A DNA stretch of 64,000 nucleotides, taken from contig NZ_CP080545.1 in NCBI RefSeq assembly GCF_019550795.1, positions 575,001 through 639,000 on the forward strand. Reading direction: 5' to 3'. The notes beneath the pieces are model-generated. The model searched no databases. It was not told the DNA's origin and saw only the letters and a program-made list of their open reading frames with translations. A program made the position numbers and the translations under genes. The stretch is from Paenibacillus sp. sptzw28 (GTDB lineage: Bacteria; Bacillota; Bacilli; Paenibacillales; Paenibacillaceae). Each line of letters starts with the position of its first letter. Position 1 is the stretch's first letter. Shown one piece after another: positions 8,272 through 17,160 of this stretch.

Positions 8272-9452
8272 CGCGGCAGTACCCCCAGCTCTTGGCCGAT
8301 GCCGCAGATACGCAATGCGGCATCGGCCAGCTCCTCGTCCGTATGCGCGGCGGACAGCGAGAACCGTATGCGCGCTGTCCCGGCAGGTACGGTCGGAGGC
8401 CTGATTGCAACCGCCGCTATGCCTTCGGTCTCCAGAGCTGAACTGAACCGCAGCGCAGTGACATTATCGCCCACGATCAGCGGCACGATGGGCGAATCGC
8501 CCTCTCCAACGCGAAAGCCGGCCTCCGCCAGCGTGGAGCGGAAGCGGCTGCTTGCGGCAAGCAGCCGGCGGCGGCGGTTCTCCCCGTCCGCCGACTGCAC
8601 AATTTCAAGAGCAGCCAAGACACCGGCGGCAACTGCCGGAGGCATCGCCGTCGAATAAATGAGCGGCCTCACTTTATTGGTAAGCCAGCGAATGAGCGTC
8701 TCGCTTCCGTATACATAAGCCCCGTACACGCCGAACGCTTTACTGAAGGTTCCCATATGCACGTCGACATCGTCCTGGACGCCCAACGCGCGGCAAAGAC
8801 CTTCGCCTTGCTCACCGTAAACGCCGCCGCTGTGCGCCTCGTCGACCATCAGCATAGCGCCGTATTCACGCTTCAGCCGCACAAGCTCTGCAATCGGCGC
8901 GGAGTCGCCATCCATCGAGAAGATGGTGTCCGTGACGATCAGCTTGCGGCGCGCATCCCGGTGCTTGTCCAGCAGCCGCTCCAAATCGTTCATATTATTG
9001 TGCCGGTACCTCGCATGCTCGGCGCGGCTGAGCGTAATGCCGTCCACGATGCTCGCATGGTTGAGGCGGTCGCTGAACACGACATCGCCGCGCCCGACAA
9101 GCGCGCTGATCACGCCGCTGTTAGCCATATATCCGTTAGCAAAAACAAGCGCAGACCCGCATTGCTGCCATGAGGCGAGGGACTCCTCGAGCCGGTGAAA
9201 CGCCGATCGGCTGCCTGTCACCAGCCGCGAAGCCCCGGCCCCGGCTCCCTCGCTGAGCAGCGCATCCCGCATCGCCTCTGCTATTGCGGGATGCTGGGCA
9301 AGGCCTAAATAGTCGTTGGACGACAAATTCAGCAGCGTACGATCGCCGCGCAGTACATAGCCTGCCCTTCCGTACACGGCAGCGCAGTCACGCAGCGACC
9401 GCTCGAGCGCCTGCCCGGCCAGTTTTTCCAATTCCTGCTCCATCCATTTCAT
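8268..9452 (-). CDS. bioF: 8-amino-7-oxononanoate synthase
   Basis: A 394-residue PLP enzyme of the alpha-oxoamine synthase family. It condenses pimeloyl-ACP (or -CoA) with alanine to KAPA. Visible motifs: LNLSSNDYLGLAQHP near residue 45, VDEAHSGGVYG near 205, and the PLP lysine in GTFSKAFGVYG near 240. Full length for the family. It is 16 bp after bioB and overlaps bioH by 4 bp. Confidence 0.95.
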   Translation of the reverse strand: MKWMEQELEKLAGQALERSLRDCAAVYGRAGYVLRGDRTLLNLSSNDYLGLAQHPAIAEAMRDALLSEGAGAGASRLVTGSRSAFHRLEESLASWQQCGSALVFANGYMANSGVISALVGRGDVVFSDRLNHASIVDGITLSRAEHARYRHNNMNDLERLLDKHRDARRKLIVTDTIFSMDGDSAPIAELVRLKREYGAMLMVDEAHSGGVYGEQGEGLCRALGVQDDVDVHMGTFSKAFGVYGAYVYGSETLIRWLTNKVRPLIYSTAMPPAVAAGVLAALEIVQSADGENRRRRLLAASSRFRSTLAEAGFRVGEGDSPIVPLIVGDNVTALRFSSALETEGIAAVAIRPPTVPAGTARIRFSLSAAHTDEELADAALRICGIGQELGVLPR

Positions 9453-9468
9453 GAAAGGGTCACCGCCA

Positions 9469-10467
9469 TCATAGTGCGCACATTTCGATTTCGAAGCCCA
9501 GGTCTTCGATCATTTGATGATCAGTGGTCACTTCCTGACCCGCTGTCGTCAGATAGTCGCCGACAAACAGCGAATTGACCGCATACAGCGACAGAGGCTG
9601 CAGTGTGCGAAGGTTCACTTCGCGTCCGCCCGCCGCCCGTATTTCTTTCGAAGGGCAGATGAAACGGAACAGCGCCAGCACCTTCAGCGCTTTCATGGCG
9701 GGAGTACGTCCCGCATTTTCCAGCGGAGTTCCCGGGATCGCATTCAGAAAGTTAATTGGAATCGAATCCGCATCAAGCTCGCGCAGGGCATATGCCATTT
9801 CGACGATTTCGCGGTCCGTCTCGCCCATGCCGATAATAACGCCCGAGCAGGGGGACATGCCGTGCGTTTTGACCTGTTCCACTGTTTCGACACGCTGGTC
9901 GTACGTATGTGTCGTCGTAATAGAAGGGTAGTTGGCCCTGCTGGTGTTCAGGTTGTGGTTGTAGCGGTGAACGCCGGCTTCGGCCAGCCGTTCGGCTTGG
10001 CCGTCCTTCAAGATGCCCAGGCACGCGCATATTTTGAGCGGCATCGTATCGCGGATTTCGCGCACTGCCTCTACGACTTGCTCAAGCTCCTTATCGGTCG
10101 GACCTTTGCCTGCGGCTACGATGCAGTAGGTACCCGCTTTACGCGACATCGCTTCGCGTGCGCCTGCCAGCAGCGTGTCCTTATCGAGCAAAGTATACTT
10201 CTTGACAGGGGCCGTTGAGACAATCGATTGGGAGCAGTAGCCGCAGTCTTCGGGACAGAGGCCGCTCTTGGCATTGATGATCATGTTCAGCTTTACCTTC
10301 TTGCCGTAGTAATGCTTCCGGACCGCGAAAGCGGCCTGCATAATCGGCAGTATCTCGTCGTTGCCCGCTTCCAGGACAGCCAGTCCCTCCTCGGGTGTCA
10401 AAAGCTCGCCATTCAGCGCCTTCCGGGCGAAAGCATTCCAATCCATTGTGGCTGCTATCGTCGTCAT
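9469..10467 (-). CDS. bioB: Biotin synthase
   Basis: A 332-residue radical-SAM enzyme that inserts sulfur into dethiobiotin. The CxxxCxxC cluster motif CPEDCGYC is at residues 71-78. The conserved YNHNLNTSRANYPSI and RAAGGREVNLRTLQ blocks, which bind the auxiliary cluster and substrate, are intact. I place the start at ATG 10467, which follows GAAGGAGATGATCGTT; the frame continues upstream to 10485 but that ATG would remove the site. It lies between bioD and bioF. Confidence 0.96.
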   Translation of the reverse strand: MTTIAATMDWNAFARKALNGELLTPEEGLAVLEAGNDEILPIMQAAFAVRKHYYGKKVKLNMIINAKSGLCPEDCGYCSQSIVSTAPVKKYTLLDKDTLLAGAREAMSRKAGTYCIVAAGKGPTDKELEQVVEAVREIRDTMPLKICACLGILKDGQAERLAEAGVHRYNHNLNTSRANYPSITTTHTYDQRVETVEQVKTHGMSPCSGVIIGMGETDREIVEMAYALRELDADSIPINFLNAIPGTPLENAGRTPAMKALKVLALFRFICPSKEIRAAGGREVNLRTLQPLSLYAVNSLFVGDYLTTAGQEVTTDHQMIEDLGFEIEMCAL

Positions 10468-10485
10468 AACGATCATCTCCTTCAT

Positions 10486-11208
10486 TTATGTACTAGCCAG
10501 CGCCGCTATAACAGGCGTCAAATCTATCGTAAGGCCGGCGCTACCGGCCAGTTCTTCTGTCTCAGGTTCGTCGCTTACGCGCGGAAAACGACCCAGAACC
10601 CGCAAACCGCCGTACCGCTCGATTAATTCCGCATTCGTTGCGACGCTTGGATCATATCCGCGTGCCAAACCATCCGCTCCGTCGTTCAGCACGACACCCG
10701 CTATCGGAATGCCGCGCTGCCGCAGCAGCGACGCGGTAAGCAGCGTGTGATTGACAGTGCCGAGACCAGCGCGGGCCACGATCAGAGCCGGCGTTCCAAG
10801 CGCGGCGATCCAGTCGACGACAAGCGCGTCTTCGGTGAGTGGAACGGCGACACCGCCGGCGCCTTCTATGAGCAGCGCCTCGTAGCGCCGGGCAAGCGGC
10901 TCTCCCGCGGCGGCCAGCGCTTCGAGCGTCAGCGTCACGCCGGCGGCTTGGGCGGCAAGCGCCGGTGCAAGCGGCGCGTCGAAGGTGAACGGCGCCACGG
11001 CCTCGGGCCGCTCGTCAATGCCGGCGCCGCGCAGCAGCCGCTCCGCGTCGGTGACGCCGCTGCCAAGCGGCGCACCTGACTGCACCGGCTTCCAGACGCC
11101 GATGTTCATCCCTCCGGCGCGAAGCGCTGCGGCAATCGCCGCCGTAACCACCGTCTTGCCGACCCCGGTATCGGTGCCGGTTACAAACAAGCCTCGTACC
11201 CGGCTCAT
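10486..11208 (-). CDS. bioD: Dethiobiotin synthetase
   Basis: About 240 residues. An ATP-dependent carboxylase that closes the ureido ring of dethiobiotin. The P-loop GTDTGVGKT is at residues 10-18, and IEGAGGVAVPL, the second family motif, is near 110. ATG 11208 follows GGGTGG; a GTG at 11217 is a possible alternative start. It lies between bioA and bioB with short gaps. Confidence 0.93.
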   Translation of the reverse strand: MSRVRGLFVTGTDTGVGKTVVTAAIAAALRAGGMNIGVWKPVQSGAPLGSGVTDAERLLRGAGIDERPEAVAPFTFDAPLAPALAAQAAGVTLTLEALAAAGEPLARRYEALLIEGAGGVAVPLTEDALVVDWIAALGTPALIVARAGLGTVNHTLLTASLLRQRGIPIAGVVLNDGADGLARGYDPSVATNAELIERYGGLRVLGRFPRVSDEPETEELAGSAGLTIDLTPVIAALAST

Positions 11209-11254
11209 GCTCGCCACCCGCTCAAGCGCTCGCCTAACTTGCCTATGCCACGGC

Positions 11255-12616
11255 TCATGACCGCCATCCTCCTTCGGTCACATCGCGGATTGCTGCTGCG
11301 AGAATGTCCGTCATCGCGCCGAGCTCCGCCTCCGTGCTGGCAAGCGGCGGGATAAACACCACGACGTTGCCGAGCGGCCGTGTCAGCATGCCGAGCTCCC
11401 GTGCCCGCAGGGAAACGAGCACACCGATGCGCTGCTCCCAGTCGTAGGGCTCATGCGTCGCCTTATCGCGGACCAGCTCGATGCCGACCATCAGGCCCTG
11501 CTGCCGCACATCGCCGACATGCGGGTATTCTGCAAGCGGAGCCAGCTTGCGGGCGACCAAGTCCGCCTTTGCCCTAACGCCTTCGACCATCCCGCGCTCC
11601 TCCATCAGCCGCAGGCTCGCAAGCGCCACGGCGCACCCGAGCGGATTCCCTGTGAACGAGTGGCCGTGGAAGAACGTCCTCCGTTCTTCATAATCCGCAT
11701 AGAACGCATCGAATACCTCGCCTGTGGCAAGTGTCGCGGCGACAGGGAGATAGCCGCCTGTCAACCCTTTGCCGACGACCATCAAATCCGGCGAAACACT
11801 CTCCAGATCGCAGGCAAACATCGCGCCAGTACGGCCAAATCCGGTCGCCACCTCATCGGCGATCAGCAGCACACCGTATTTGCGGCACAACGACGCGATC
11901 CGGCTCAAGCAGCCTGGCGGCATCACAATAATACCGCTTGCACCCTGTACGATCGGCTCGACAATTAAAGCGGCAATTTCATCCGCGCGCGTTTCAAGAA
12001 GGGTGCGAAGCGCCGCAAGCGTCGACTCCATCGCACCCGCCGGGCCGCCGGGATGGCGATATGTAAGCGGGTAAGGCACGATATGCGCCGGGAATAGCAT
12101 TGGACGGAAAATCTCATGGTAAAGCGGAATCGCGCCGACGCTCACCGCTCCGATCGTATCGCCATGGTACGCATCCTTCATCGTGATGAAGGACGTTTTG
12201 CCGCTCCTGCCCCGGTTATGCCAATATTGGAAAGCCATTTTGAGCGCAATCTCCACGCCGGTAGCGCCCGAGTCCGAGAAAAATACCTTCGTAAGCCCTT
12301 GCGGGGCAATCTCCGCCAGCTTCGCAGCCAGTTCAATCGCCGGAACATTGGCCATTCCAAGCAGCGTCGAATGCGCCACCCGTCCCAGTTGCTCGGTAAT
12401 CGCCCGGTTCAGCTCCGGCACGTTATGCCCATGTACATTCAGCCATACCGACGAGAAGCCGTCATAATAGGCGCGGCCCTGTACATCGTACAGCATGATG
12501 CCCTCGCCGCGCTCGATAATAAGCGGGTCCGAGCCGTTGTAATCTTTCATTTGCGTGAAGGGATGCCATAGATGCGCCTTGTTCATGGCGGATAGCTGCT
12601 CATACACCGATGCCAA
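11255..12616 (-). CDS. bioA: Adenosylmethionine-8-amino-7-oxononanoate aminotransferase
   Basis: A 453-residue class III PLP aminotransferase and the first gene of the biotin operon. It converts KAPA to DAPA. Close to the Bacillus BioA type: HLWHPFTQMKDY at the N-terminus, SDSGATGVEIALKMAFQYW, and the PLP lysine in VGKGLTGGYLP. The Bacillus enzyme uses lysine rather than SAM as amino donor; this one could as well, but the sequence does not settle it. The start is a TTG at 12616 with GGAGAG about 10 bases upstream; an ATG a few codons in (12586) is the alternative. Confidence 0.93.
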   Translation of the reverse strand: MASVYEQLSAMNKAHLWHPFTQMKDYNGSDPLIIERGEGIMLYDVQGRAYYDGFSSVWLNVHGHNVPELNRAITEQLGRVAHSTLLGMANVPAIELAAKLAEIAPQGLTKVFFSDSGATGVEIALKMAFQYWHNRGRSGKTSFITMKDAYHGDTIGAVSVGAIPLYHEIFRPMLFPAHIVPYPLTYRHPGGPAGAMESTLAALRTLLETRADEIAALIVEPIVQGASGIIVMPPGCLSRIASLCRKYGVLLIADEVATGFGRTGAMFACDLESVSPDLMVVGKGLTGGYLPVAATLATGEVFDAFYADYEERRTFFHGHSFTGNPLGCAVALASLRLMEERGMVEGVRAKADLVARKLAPLAEYPHVGDVRQQGLMVGIELVRDKATHEPYDWEQRIGVLVSLRARELGMLTRPLGNVVVFIPPLASTEAELGAMTDILAAAIRDVTEGGWRS

Positions 12617-12644
12617 GCCATATCACTCTCCGTTCATCCTATGA

Positions 12645-12680
12645 ATTGTTAACCAAACCTTATGCTCACAGGTTAACAAT
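12645..12680 (-). promoter_or_regulatory. BirA operator of the biotin operon
   Basis: Perfect inverted repeat ATTGTTAACC (12645-12654), a 16-bp spacer, then GGTTAACAAT (12671-12680). This matches the Firmicute BirA operator in sequence and spacing. It lies just downstream of the -10 and 29 bp before bioA, so biotin-bound BirA would repress the whole operon. Confidence 0.95.
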
Positions 12681-12691
12681 GAAACGTAGCC

Positions 12692-12720
12692 ATTTTAGCA
12701 GACGGCGGCAGGCCTTGTAA
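12692..12720 (-). promoter_or_regulatory. Promoter of the biotin operon
   Basis: On the minus strand, TTACAA (complement of 12715-12720) and TAAAAT (complement of 12692-12697) are separated by 17 bp. The BirA operator starts a few bases downstream of the -10. Confidence 0.6.
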
Positions 12721-12850
12721 AGGAGAGGGACTAAATCTATATTGAAAAGGTGTATCGGCTCCTATTTGCGGGCAGTCCCTAACTTATCTGATTTACCACT
12801 CTAAAATTTTGGCTCTGTTACTGTTTATTGTTGATTTTCGAACAAAAGAA

Positions 12851-12872
12851 AACCGCCCACTAAAAGGCGGTT
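12851..12872 (-). terminator. Intrinsic terminator after the SnoaL-like remnant
   Basis: On the minus strand, AACCGCC (complement of 12866-12872) pairs with GGCGGTT (complement of 12851-12857) and is followed by TTCTTTTG. It lies just after the broken gene at 12900-13121. Confidence 0.65.
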
Positions 12873-12899
12873 AACTAAACTATCGTATTCCGTCGTAGT

Positions 12900-13121
12900 T
12901 TAGTCCGGACGATCTAACCCAACAACCTCACCCAGATTCGTTAGCCCCCAGACTTCTGCAATTCGTTTATCGTCCATACGAATGAGTTCAAGGATCATCG
13001 GCTGCCTTCCGACGGTAGTGATTCCCCTTATACTGGTGCGGCTTGCAGCCTCATCGCCATCGACAAAGAGGTCTTCGACAACCACTGCGGTGGCCGGGAA
13101 CATTTTGATGAACCAGTACAA
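12900..13121 (-). pseudogene. SnoaL/NTF2-like fold fragment, N-terminus missing
   Basis: A 73-residue C-terminal piece with the look of a SnoaL-like (NTF2-fold) protein: the core strand TAVVVEDLFVDGDEAASRTSIRGITTVG followed in the usual spacing by ELIRMDDKRIAEVWGLTNLGEVVGL. Family members are normally about 130-140 residues. The frame is closed by a stop codon just upstream of a TTG at 13121, and no start with a good ribosome binding site exists, so I read it as a decayed remnant that has kept its terminator. Confidence 0.55.
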
Positions 13122-13218
13122 AGATTATTCCTCTAATATTTCGAATAGCCTGATTTACTCGTCATGCACTGAATATCCTTCATGCTGTGGATATCCTCTT
13201 CAGTGCTAAAGCGCACAA

Positions 13219-13255
13219 AAAAAGCCATCGTCACTTGACGTGACGATGGCTTTTT
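13219..13255. terminator. Bidirectional intrinsic terminator
   Basis: A 16-bp perfect stem: AAAAAGCCATCGTCAC with GTGACGATGGCTTTTT, around a loop of TTGAC. It ends the lipoprotein gene at 13263-14162 (minus strand) a few bases after its stop. Confidence 0.85.
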
Positions 13256-13262
13256 GACCTTA

Positions 13263-14162
13263 TTACATCATATCCAACGAAATTTTATTCCCATCATATC
13301 GAATGACATCGGTATTGTCGTTGCTATTATGCCGGATTTCTTTTGTTTTGTTCGTTAATATGTCATAAACGTAATACTTATCTATTAGAGGATTGGGATC
13401 CGGTCCCGGGCTCTCCTGCCAATAAAAAATCTTCGTTTTATAAATGTTATAACCGTAATGATAACCGCCTGCATAATGGAGTGTAGCTACACGGCGGTCT
13501 TTTTTTGTCTGAAGATTATATACATGAAGCTCGAACCACGGAGATTGTGGTACTTCTGTTGGTTTATAGGCAGTCGTATAAACCAACCATGCTCCCGAGG
13601 CATGTACGCCCTCCACAAATGAGTACAAAGGTTCCGGAATTGATTTCTTTGTAACCGTTAAAGGCAGTGAAAAAAGTTTAACCGACTTCTGCACAGTTAA
13701 ATCCTTCTCTGATTTCGGACTTAAATAGAACGTAATGGGGGTTATCGGATGAATGTTTACTATTGAATTCTTGTCGGCCAATTCCGGCGCAGGCGTCCAA
13801 ACGACTCCTCGATCGGTCATTGTAGCAAATATAAATTTTTTTTCAGCCTCATCAGTATAAGAAACGGAGTACGACTTAGCATCTAATCGGATCATGTATT
13901 TCTGCTCTGTTTGAGGTTTTGTTAAGGCCGCTTTGCCGTCCTGCTGATTGCTGGCTGGAGCCGAATCCGCATCACTGCCATTTGGATTTGCTGAGGCTTG
14001 ATTTGTTGACGTATTTGATGGTGAGGCATTCTTGTAACTGTCATTGGGTGCGGATTGATTTATGTTGCCTTTGGAATGTTTCGCAGATACAGATGAACTG
14101 CATCCCACCAATACGACTGCTGTAACGATTCCATACAGAAGAAGATAAATCAACTTTTTCAC
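13263..14162 (-). CDS. Predicted lipoprotein, unknown function
   Basis: A 299-residue exported lipoprotein. The signal peptide ends in the lipobox LVGC (Cys about residue 21). A low-complexity Asn/Ser/Ala-rich linker at about residues 25-80 follows, and then a beta-rich domain with repeated Tyr/Thr-rich strands that may be a partial propeller (for example LVYTTAYKP and YHYGYNIYKTKIFYW). I do not recognise a named family. The base composition is more AT-rich than the biotin operon before it. It is followed by a terminator and preceded on the same strand by a second lipoprotein gene. Confidence 0.65.
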   Translation of the reverse strand: MKKLIYLLLYGIVTAVVLVGCSSSVSAKHSKGNINQSAPNDSYKNASPSNTSTNQASANPNGSDADSAPASNQQDGKAALTKPQTEQKYMIRLDAKSYSVSYTDEAEKKFIFATMTDRGVVWTPAPELADKNSIVNIHPITPITFYLSPKSEKDLTVQKSVKLFSLPLTVTKKSIPEPLYSFVEGVHASGAWLVYTTAYKPTEVPQSPWFELHVYNLQTKKDRRVATLHYAGGYHYGYNIYKTKIFYWQESPGPDPNPLIDKYYVYDILTNKTKEIRHNSNDNTDVIRYDGNKISLDMM

Positions 14163-14264
14163 TTGACAGTCCTCCTAAAACATATTCTCAGTCGAGGACG
14201 GCTAATTACATAACTGCGGTTTTAAATTTCATGGGAGCTTAGAGAGAGGTCACCGCACTTCAGC

Positions 14265-15089
14265 TTACTGTTCAATGGAAATTGTTACCAATCCATTGCT
14301 CTTAGTGAATTTGACAACATTACCGTATGCTTCTGCGATACCTCTTAGCGGCAAATACACACGTCCATTCTTCAAAATCGCTTCTTGACGAATTGGGAAG
14401 ATCTTATTGTTATCTTTGAATTTCTTTTCACCTATTTTTATCAAAAATCTCTCTTTGATGTAGTCATCCTTATCTGTAAATGCGAATGATAAAGTTTTCT
14501 GCTCATTGTTCCACCAGATCCCTTTCCCTGGTACAAGAAATGGAAGAACATCCGTTACATAACTTGGGCTGACTAAGATACTTCCCCTAATGAGAATGTA
14601 TTCTTCGTTATTTAGATTTGCTTTTCTATCGTTAGCATATTCGATTTTTACTGATTTAACAGTGGCTGCCGCATTCACAGGAATACCAGGTACCCCTAAG
14701 GAGTATAAAGCGTATCCCCTTTTACCTCCCCATTCACCGTAGTAAAGGAGGTCACTGCTAGGTCCAGCGCTATATACATTGAATTCTGCTGTATCGGATA
14801 TCGTTTGCGTATACGAACCATTCTCACATTTCATGTACCCATAATGTACCATAGGTTCGGCTGTACTGTGCGTCTCCTTCAAGTAATAGGTTTTTTTAGA
14901 CCAGACTAGGAATTTCGGTGGTGTCTCGCAAGAAGACGTTTTTTCGGTTACTTGTGTGGTTTCCGCTACCTCGCTCGCTTGTACCATGTGAGACGCTACG
15001 TTTTGCCCCTCTACAGCCGCTTTGCCGCATGCTGACATTCCAATCACGCAGAAGCACAACGTAATAATCATAGCCATCTTTTTGTTCAT
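14265..15089 (-). CDS. Lipoprotein with C-terminal stalk domain
   Basis: A 274-residue lipoprotein with lipobox MSAC (Cys about residue 21). The last 45 or so residues, with QEAILKNGRVYLPLRGIAEAYG and GLVTISIEQ, form the stalk domain (copper amine oxidase N-terminal-like) that is widespread in Paenibacillaceae surface proteins. The middle region (about 60-220) is beta-rich and unassigned. The function is probably cell-surface attachment of an unknown domain. The same domain recurs in the exported protein at 27527-28723. Confidence 0.75.
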   Translation of the reverse strand: MNKKMAMIITLCFCVIGMSACGKAAVEGQNVASHMVQASEVAETTQVTEKTSSCETPPKFLVWSKKTYYLKETHSTAEPMVHYGYMKCENGSYTQTISDTAEFNVYSAGPSSDLLYYGEWGGKRGYALYSLGVPGIPVNAAATVKSVKIEYANDRKANLNNEEYILIRGSILVSPSYVTDVLPFLVPGKGIWWNNEQKTLSFAFTDKDDYIKERFLIKIGEKKFKDNNKIFPIRQEAILKNGRVYLPLRGIAEAYGNVVKFTKSNGLVTISIEQ

Positions 15090-15394
15090 TATGGCTCCCC
15101 ATTTGATTCGTCACAAATATAGACGAGAGTTGATGTTCTCTTCTCTCTTAAACGTCGAGATTCTCATTTTTGTTTCAAGACGATACCATGTAATTATTAC
15201 CCAGTAAATCTTGTTTAATCTGCCCGGTAGCTTAATAAGAAAATCAACAACAAAGATGATTAACATAGCCAAAATTTTAATCACATTACCAAGTATTAAT
15301 ATTATTATTAAAGGAAGGTGAGATGTTTCAAGGGAAAGAAATTTGCAGCACTGCTTCGCCGCCGCATTCCAAATCAAATAGGAGAGTGAGACGA
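15090..15394. other. AT-rich intergenic region without a supported gene
   Basis: This 305-bp stretch separates a leftward lipoprotein gene from a rightward methyltransferase gene and must hold both promoters. An 88-residue hydrophobic frame (15111-15377, minus strand) lies in it but has no ribosome binding site and runs back over the start of the lipoprotein's promoter region, so I do not call it. I see no clear operator. Confidence 0.5.
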
Positions 15395-16207
15395 ATGTCC
15401 ATAGTGTTCCCGGATCCGATGAAGCATCCTGATTGGACTCCTCCGCAGACCAAGGAGTTTTATGAACGGCTTGTTAAAGAAAGCGGAAGCTACGCATATC
15501 CTTGGAAGTCGGAATTTGACGAACCTACAGCCGAAATCATATTCGGGCGGAAGTTATCGTCGTATATTACCGACAGCTCTCAGGTGCTCGATGTTGGTTG
15601 CGGACACGGTGATTTTCTTAATAAGTGGGCATCACAAGCAAAAGAAGCCGTCGGAATCGATGCTGTAGAGGGATTTATTATAACAGCAAACAGATGTAAA
15701 CCAGCGGGCTCTTTTCGTTTTTTGACAATAGATGTTGACGATGGTTTACCATTTTCTGATCATTACTTTGACGTGGTTTATTCGAAAAAAGGTCCTTGGT
15801 TGTTCACTGAACGGAATCGGGAAGGAAGTCGGGTCATAAAACCAGGCGGTGCAGTCCTTCAATTTATCCACGGTGGAACGGATGGGGGACTGAGGGCGCT
15901 GTTTCCCGGTCTATATTCCCCGTTAAATTGGAATAAAGACCAAGCGATACAACAACTTTCGGACCACCTTGGACTCCCCGATAGCGGACTATCGGACATA
16001 GATATCCAAGTCATTGAAGAAACCGAATATCTTTCAACTCCTGAGGACGTTCTTATTAAGAAATGCTTCGGCCAAACCAAGAGCTTAAAGGAGTTCGTTT
16101 GGAGGGAATGCTTTGGTGGTGTAGAGGAAATATTCAATAAGCATGCTGCTCCCAGAGGACTCAGAGTAACAAATTACTACTACATAGTGACCGCCAGATC
16201 TATTTAA
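15395..16207 (+). CDS. Class I SAM-dependent methyltransferase
   Basis: A 270-residue Rossmann-fold methyltransferase. Motif I is VLDVGCGHGDFLNKW around residues 65-80, and the acidic motif II is GIDAVEGFI. A carboxylate-rich post-III region includes FDVVYSKKGPW. ATG 15395 follows GGAGAG. The substrate is unknown. It is not linked to an obvious pathway, so no specific function is claimed. Confidence 0.82.
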   Translation: MSIVFPDPMKHPDWTPPQTKEFYERLVKESGSYAYPWKSEFDEPTAEIIFGRKLSSYITDSSQVLDVGCGHGDFLNKWASQAKEAVGIDAVEGFIITANRCKPAGSFRFLTIDVDDGLPFSDHYFDVVYSKKGPWLFTERNREGSRVIKPGGAVLQFIHGGTDGGLRALFPGLYSPLNWNKDQAIQQLSDHLGLPDSGLSDIDIQVIEETEYLSTPEDVLIKKCFGQTKSLKEFVWRECFGGVEEIFNKHAAPRGLRVTNYYYIVTARSI

Positions 16208-16221
16208 TGAGCTGCCGATGA

Positions 16222-16371
16222 TTTTACTTCTGCCACATAATCTGCATCAGGTATGAATTCTTTCCCGCTCTTACTACAATCTGGTCAATGGGAATCGGGG
16301 TTTTTCTGGCGGTTTTCCCGACGGATGAGGTGCTGGATCATTTTATTGAACAATCCGTTAGTCAGGCATGA
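16222..16371 (+). pseudogene. Possible fragment of a membrane protein gene
   Basis: An open frame of about 49 codons, bounded by an upstream stop (16219-16221) and TGA at 16369-16371, encodes a hydrophobic segment with the run ALTTIWSMGIGVFLAVF followed by TDEVLDHFIEQSV. It has no start codon with a ribosome binding site and looks like a C-terminal leftover of an integral membrane protein. It may also be chance coding. Confidence 0.3.
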
Positions 16372-16502
16372 AGTGAAAAAATATATCTGGATGCCATACT
16401 ACTCTGACTTCAGGCAAGTTGACATACCATGCTCAAACTGCTACTATAAGAAATATAATTTGTACACAATTTAATTTTACAAAATCATTAGGAGGATTAT
16501 CA

Positions 16503-17051
16503 ATGACAACTTTATACGACTTCCAAGCGGAAACAATCAAAGGTGAAAACAAATCATTGTCGGATTACAAAGGAAAGGTGATTGTCGTCGTCAATACGGC
16601 GAGCAAGTGCGGCTTCACGCGCCAATACGCCGACTTGCAGAAGCTCTACGAGCAGTATCAGGGCCAGGGTCTCGAAATTATCGGCTTTCCTTCCAATCAG
16701 TTCGGCGAGCAGGAGCCGGGCAGCAACGATGAAGTGGAGAGCTTTTGCCAAATCAATTACGGCGTAACGTTCCCTCTCTTTGCGAAAACAGACGTCCGTG
16801 ATGAGACCGCTCATCCTGTATTCAAATACTTAACGGAAGCGGCTCCCTTCGAAGGCTTTGACACCACTGAGCCAGGCGGCAAAAAGATGGACTCCTATCT
16901 GAGCGAGAAGCACCCTCAGCGGATGAGCGATAATTCGATCAAGTGGAATTTCACCAAGTTTCTGATTGACCGTGAAGGCAAGGTCGTCAAACGGTTCGAA
17001 TCTACCGTTGAGCCGCTGGATATGACAGCCGATATCGAGACGCTGCTGTAA
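16503..17051 (+). CDS. gpx: Glutathione peroxidase family protein
   Basis: A 182-residue peroxidase of the Gpx/BsaA family. In Firmicutes these usually use thioredoxin and a Cys instead of selenocysteine. The catalytic Cys is C36 (SKCGFT), with the Gln motif FPSNQFGEQEPG near 69-80 and the WNFTKF motif near 155. The residue that would act as resolving Cys in the Gpx pair (the Cys in SFCQINYG near 88) is present. ATG 16503 follows AGGAGGATTATCA. It is monocistronic as far as can be seen, just upstream of the adenosine deaminase gene. Confidence 0.92.
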   Translation: MTTLYDFQAETIKGENKSLSDYKGKVIVVVNTASKCGFTRQYADLQKLYEQYQGQGLEIIGFPSNQFGEQEPGSNDEVESFCQINYGVTFPLFAKTDVRDETAHPVFKYLTEAAPFEGFDTTEPGGKKMDSYLSEKHPQRMSDNSIKWNFTKFLIDREGKVVKRFESTVEPLDMTADIETLL

Positions 17052-17160
17052 ACACCGGATTTACCGTAGAATAGAGGATAAATGCCGGGCCGGGCATAAT
17101 ATAATATAGAGAGAGTAGAGACGAATAGGTAAACGCCTGTTCAGGAGGAGAGATGCCATA

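Noticed and set aside
9514..10218. 234-residue antisense frame within bioB
   Set aside because: Shadow of a highly conserved radical-SAM gene.
15111..15377. 88-residue hydrophobic minus-strand frame
   Set aside because: AT-rich intergenic DNA gives hydrophobic codons by chance; no RBS.
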